A stretch of 6,936 bases of DNA from Candidatus Roizmanbacteria bacterium CG_4_9_14_0_2_um_filter_39_13. Lineage in GTDB: Bacteria > Patescibacteriota > Microgenomatia > UBA1406 > GWC2-37-13. The translations under genes were made by a program, and so were the position numbers. Of this stretch, positions 5,797 to 6,936 are shown one piece after another; position 1 is the stretch's first letter; every line of letters starts with the position of its first letter. Below the pieces are notes generated by a model. The model was not told the origin of the DNA. It did not search any database and saw only the letters and a program-made list of their open reading frames with translations. The stretch covers positions 1 to 6,936 of the forward strand of contig PFSC01000190.1 in assembly GCA_002788865.1 (NCBI GenBank), in the 5' to 3' direction.

Positions 5797-6726
5797 CTAC
5801 TTCTTTTCAAAGAGGTTTATTAAAACCTGACTGATATCAATCCCAAATAGTTTCACAAACGTATACCTCAAGTCTCGAGAAATATTTTTTAGGAAAAACA
5901 ACGATTTAAATCGCACTGACATATTTTTGTTGTTTGCTTGGTAAATATAATGATAGTGCCTCTTTAGTATCGTATATAAAAATAAAAGATATTCTTTCTT
6001 TTTTGTGCTTTCATCCGGTCCAAATGATCGATTTCCCGATCTAAATTTTGCTATTGACTTACTGATGATGTATATGGCAAAATCTTGTGCATTGTAGTAA
6101 ATAAGCCCTGAATGCAGAAAATTACTTGATGAAGAATCAAAAGCATTCATAACCATACCCACATTTTTTTCGAACAATCTCTTCGAAACGATAGTATTGG
6201 TGAGGCAGGTAATATACCAGTCAATCGGAAGAAAAAAAGCATACTCAAAAAATGTAAATAATTGTTTTTTTGTCTTGAGCAACTTATCCTTCTTCAATCG
6301 AAGAACATTGTGAGTCAGCATATGACCATCCTTATCTATCAAATCAAGATTACAAATTATTGCTTCTGGGTGATGGGATTTGATAACAAAAAGCATTTTT
6401 TTCAATGCTCCAGAAATCATAACATCATCATCCGAAAAAAACCAAATATACGGAGTCTTTGCATAAGACGCAACTTGGATGACATTGCGATCTCCTCCAA
6501 TATTTTTTTTATTACAAAAATACTGTATATTAGTGTATTTTTTTTGGAAACTTTTGACAACTTCCTTCGTATCGTCTGTGCTTGCATTATCGGAAATAAT
6601 AATGATGACATCGTCCGAAGTAACACCATCTTTCATGGCGGAGAGAATATGAAAAAGACATTCACGTAAAAATGGTGCGCGATTATATGTTGGTATACAA
6701 ATCGAAAGTAGCGGTTTATTTTTCAT
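5797..6726 (-). CDS. Family 2 glycosyltransferase (abequosyltransferase/WbyL-like pattern)
   Basis: A 309-residue GT-A protein starting MKNKPLLSICIPTYNR. Key motifs are SICIPTYN (8-15), SDNASTDDT (45-53), NIGGDRNV (75-82) and YIWFFSDDD (93-101), with DDD as metal-binding motif. The combination SDNAST, NIGGDRN and W-x-x-SDDD is typical of the GT2 subgroup holding abequosyltransferase-like O-antigen enzymes; the actual donor is unknown. An in-frame ATG at 6846 would add 40 residues, but that stretch is the shadow of the upstream epimerase end, so the ATG at 6726 is chosen. It overlaps the upstream gene by 11 bases (6716-6726), indicating translational coupling. Two A8 runs occur in its coding strand (6503-6510 and 6538-6545). 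No membrane segment is obvious. Confidence 0.87.
   Translation of the reverse strand: MKNKPLLSICIPTYNRAPFLRECLFHILSAMKDGVTSDDVIIIISDNASTDDTKEVVKSFQKKYTNIQYFCNKKNIGGDRNVIQVASYAKTPYIWFFSDDDVMISGALKKMLFVIKSHHPEAIICNLDLIDKDGHMLTHNVLRLKKDKLLKTKKQLFTFFEYAFFLPIDWYITCLTNTIVSKRLFEKNVGMVMNAFDSSSSNFLHSGLIYYNAQDFAIYIISKSIAKFRSGNRSFGPDESTKKKEYLLFLYTILKRHYHYIYQANNKNMSVRFKSLFFLKNISRDLRYTFVKLFGIDISQVLINLFEKK
5813..5828. other. Small hairpin near the convergent gene ends
   Basis: AGGTTT-ATTA-AAACCT is a perfect 6-bp stem with a 4-base loop inside the last codons of the minus-strand glycosyltransferase. It lies 17 bases past the stop of the plus-strand acetyltransferase. No T run follows on either strand. It is the only structure near the junction that could slow opposing polymerases. 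Confidence 0.25.
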
Positions 6727-6936
6727 AAGAAAGTAGATAGTCAACTGTTTTGTGTATTGCATTCTCAATGGATACCAGTGGAACGTAGTGAAATGCCCTG
6801 GTGAATTTCGAAATATCAGGAATAACGGTTGTAGGAGCGTGTTCATACACCTTAGTATGAGTATTTTGATATTCTATCTGAAGCTTTTTCTCATAATAGG
6901 TATTAAACTCATTCCTGACGGTTTGTGCAAGACGAT
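6716..6936 (-). CDS. NAD-dependent epimerase/dehydratase (SDR), C-terminal fragment (5' end outside window)
   Basis: The minus-strand frame is open from the right edge to TAA at 6716-6718, giving about 72 residues. The segment VIPDISKFTRAF, then VPLVSIENAIHKTVDYL, is the standard C-terminal signature of extended SDR sugar epimerases and dehydratases (D-I-S-K ... G/F-x-P ... sLe-gI-kTv-yl). The Rossmann fold and YxxxK are off the window, so the reaction cannot be named. It ends YLLSYEK, overlapping the glycosyltransferase start by 11 bases, so it heads or sits within the minus-strand operon. It differs in sequence from the C-terminus of the epimerase at 2207-3319, so the cluster encodes at least two distinct nucleotide-sugar SDR enzymes. 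Confidence 0.72.
   Translation of the reverse strand, partial: RLAQTVRNEFNTYYEKKLQIEYQNTHTKVYEHAPTTVIPDISKFTRAFHYVPLVSIENAIHKTVDYLLSYEK

Noticed and set aside
5813..5828. Intrinsic terminator serving the convergent genes
   Set aside because: The hairpin is short and AT-rich, and neither strand has a following T tract.
6262..6669. 135-codon open frame on the plus strand
   Set aside because: It is antisense to the GT2 gene that carries all expected motifs, with no recognisable domain.
6727..6846. Upstream extension of the minus-strand glycosyltransferase from an ATG at 6846 (40 extra residues)
   Set aside because: The same DNA in another frame encodes the conserved C-terminus of an SDR epimerase, and the GT2 fold begins at the ATG at 6726.

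Overview
The window is bacterial, AT-rich DNA using the standard bacterial code, with lysine/asparagine-rich proteins, tight gene packing and few recognisable Shine-Dalgarno sites. Nothing in it fixes the taxon. Low GC, weak ribosome-binding sites and an extragenic palindromic repeat upstream of a glycan operon would fit a candidate-phylum (Patescibacteria-like) or similar uncultured lineage, but that is only an impression.

Left part (1-2007), a toxin-antitoxin region. The plus strand opens with the C-terminal end of an AbiEii/AbiGii-family nucleotidyltransferase toxin. Facing it on the minus strand is a complete type IV (AbiE-like) module: an AbiEi-like antitoxin (1208-1843) overlapping by 8 bases an AbiEii-like toxin (379-1215). 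A strong sigma70-type promoter lies just upstream of the antitoxin. The module is bracketed by two imperfect direct repeats of about 47 bp (336-382 and 1961-2007). Both read in frame as the same short C-terminal peptide ending in TAA, and almost all their differences are synonymous or conservative, so they look like two diverged ends of one gene family.

Middle (2008-2206), non-coding. It holds a perfect 16-bp palindrome and a nested palindromic extragenic element made of several hairpins, which forms the leader of the next operon.

Right part (2207-6936), a surface-polysaccharide cluster. The plus strand carries a tightly packed operon: a dTDP-L-rhamnose 4-epimerase-like SDR enzyme, two family 2 glycosyltransferases and a left-handed beta-helix O-acetyltransferase. 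The minus strand carries the 3' end of a second SDR epimerase/dehydratase, overlapping by 11 bases a third family 2 glycosyltransferase. The two operons converge with stop codons directly abutting at 5796/5797. Together the genes would make a nucleotide-activated (deoxy)sugar, add residues to a lipid-linked glycan and acetylate it, as in O-antigen, capsule or exopolysaccharide synthesis.
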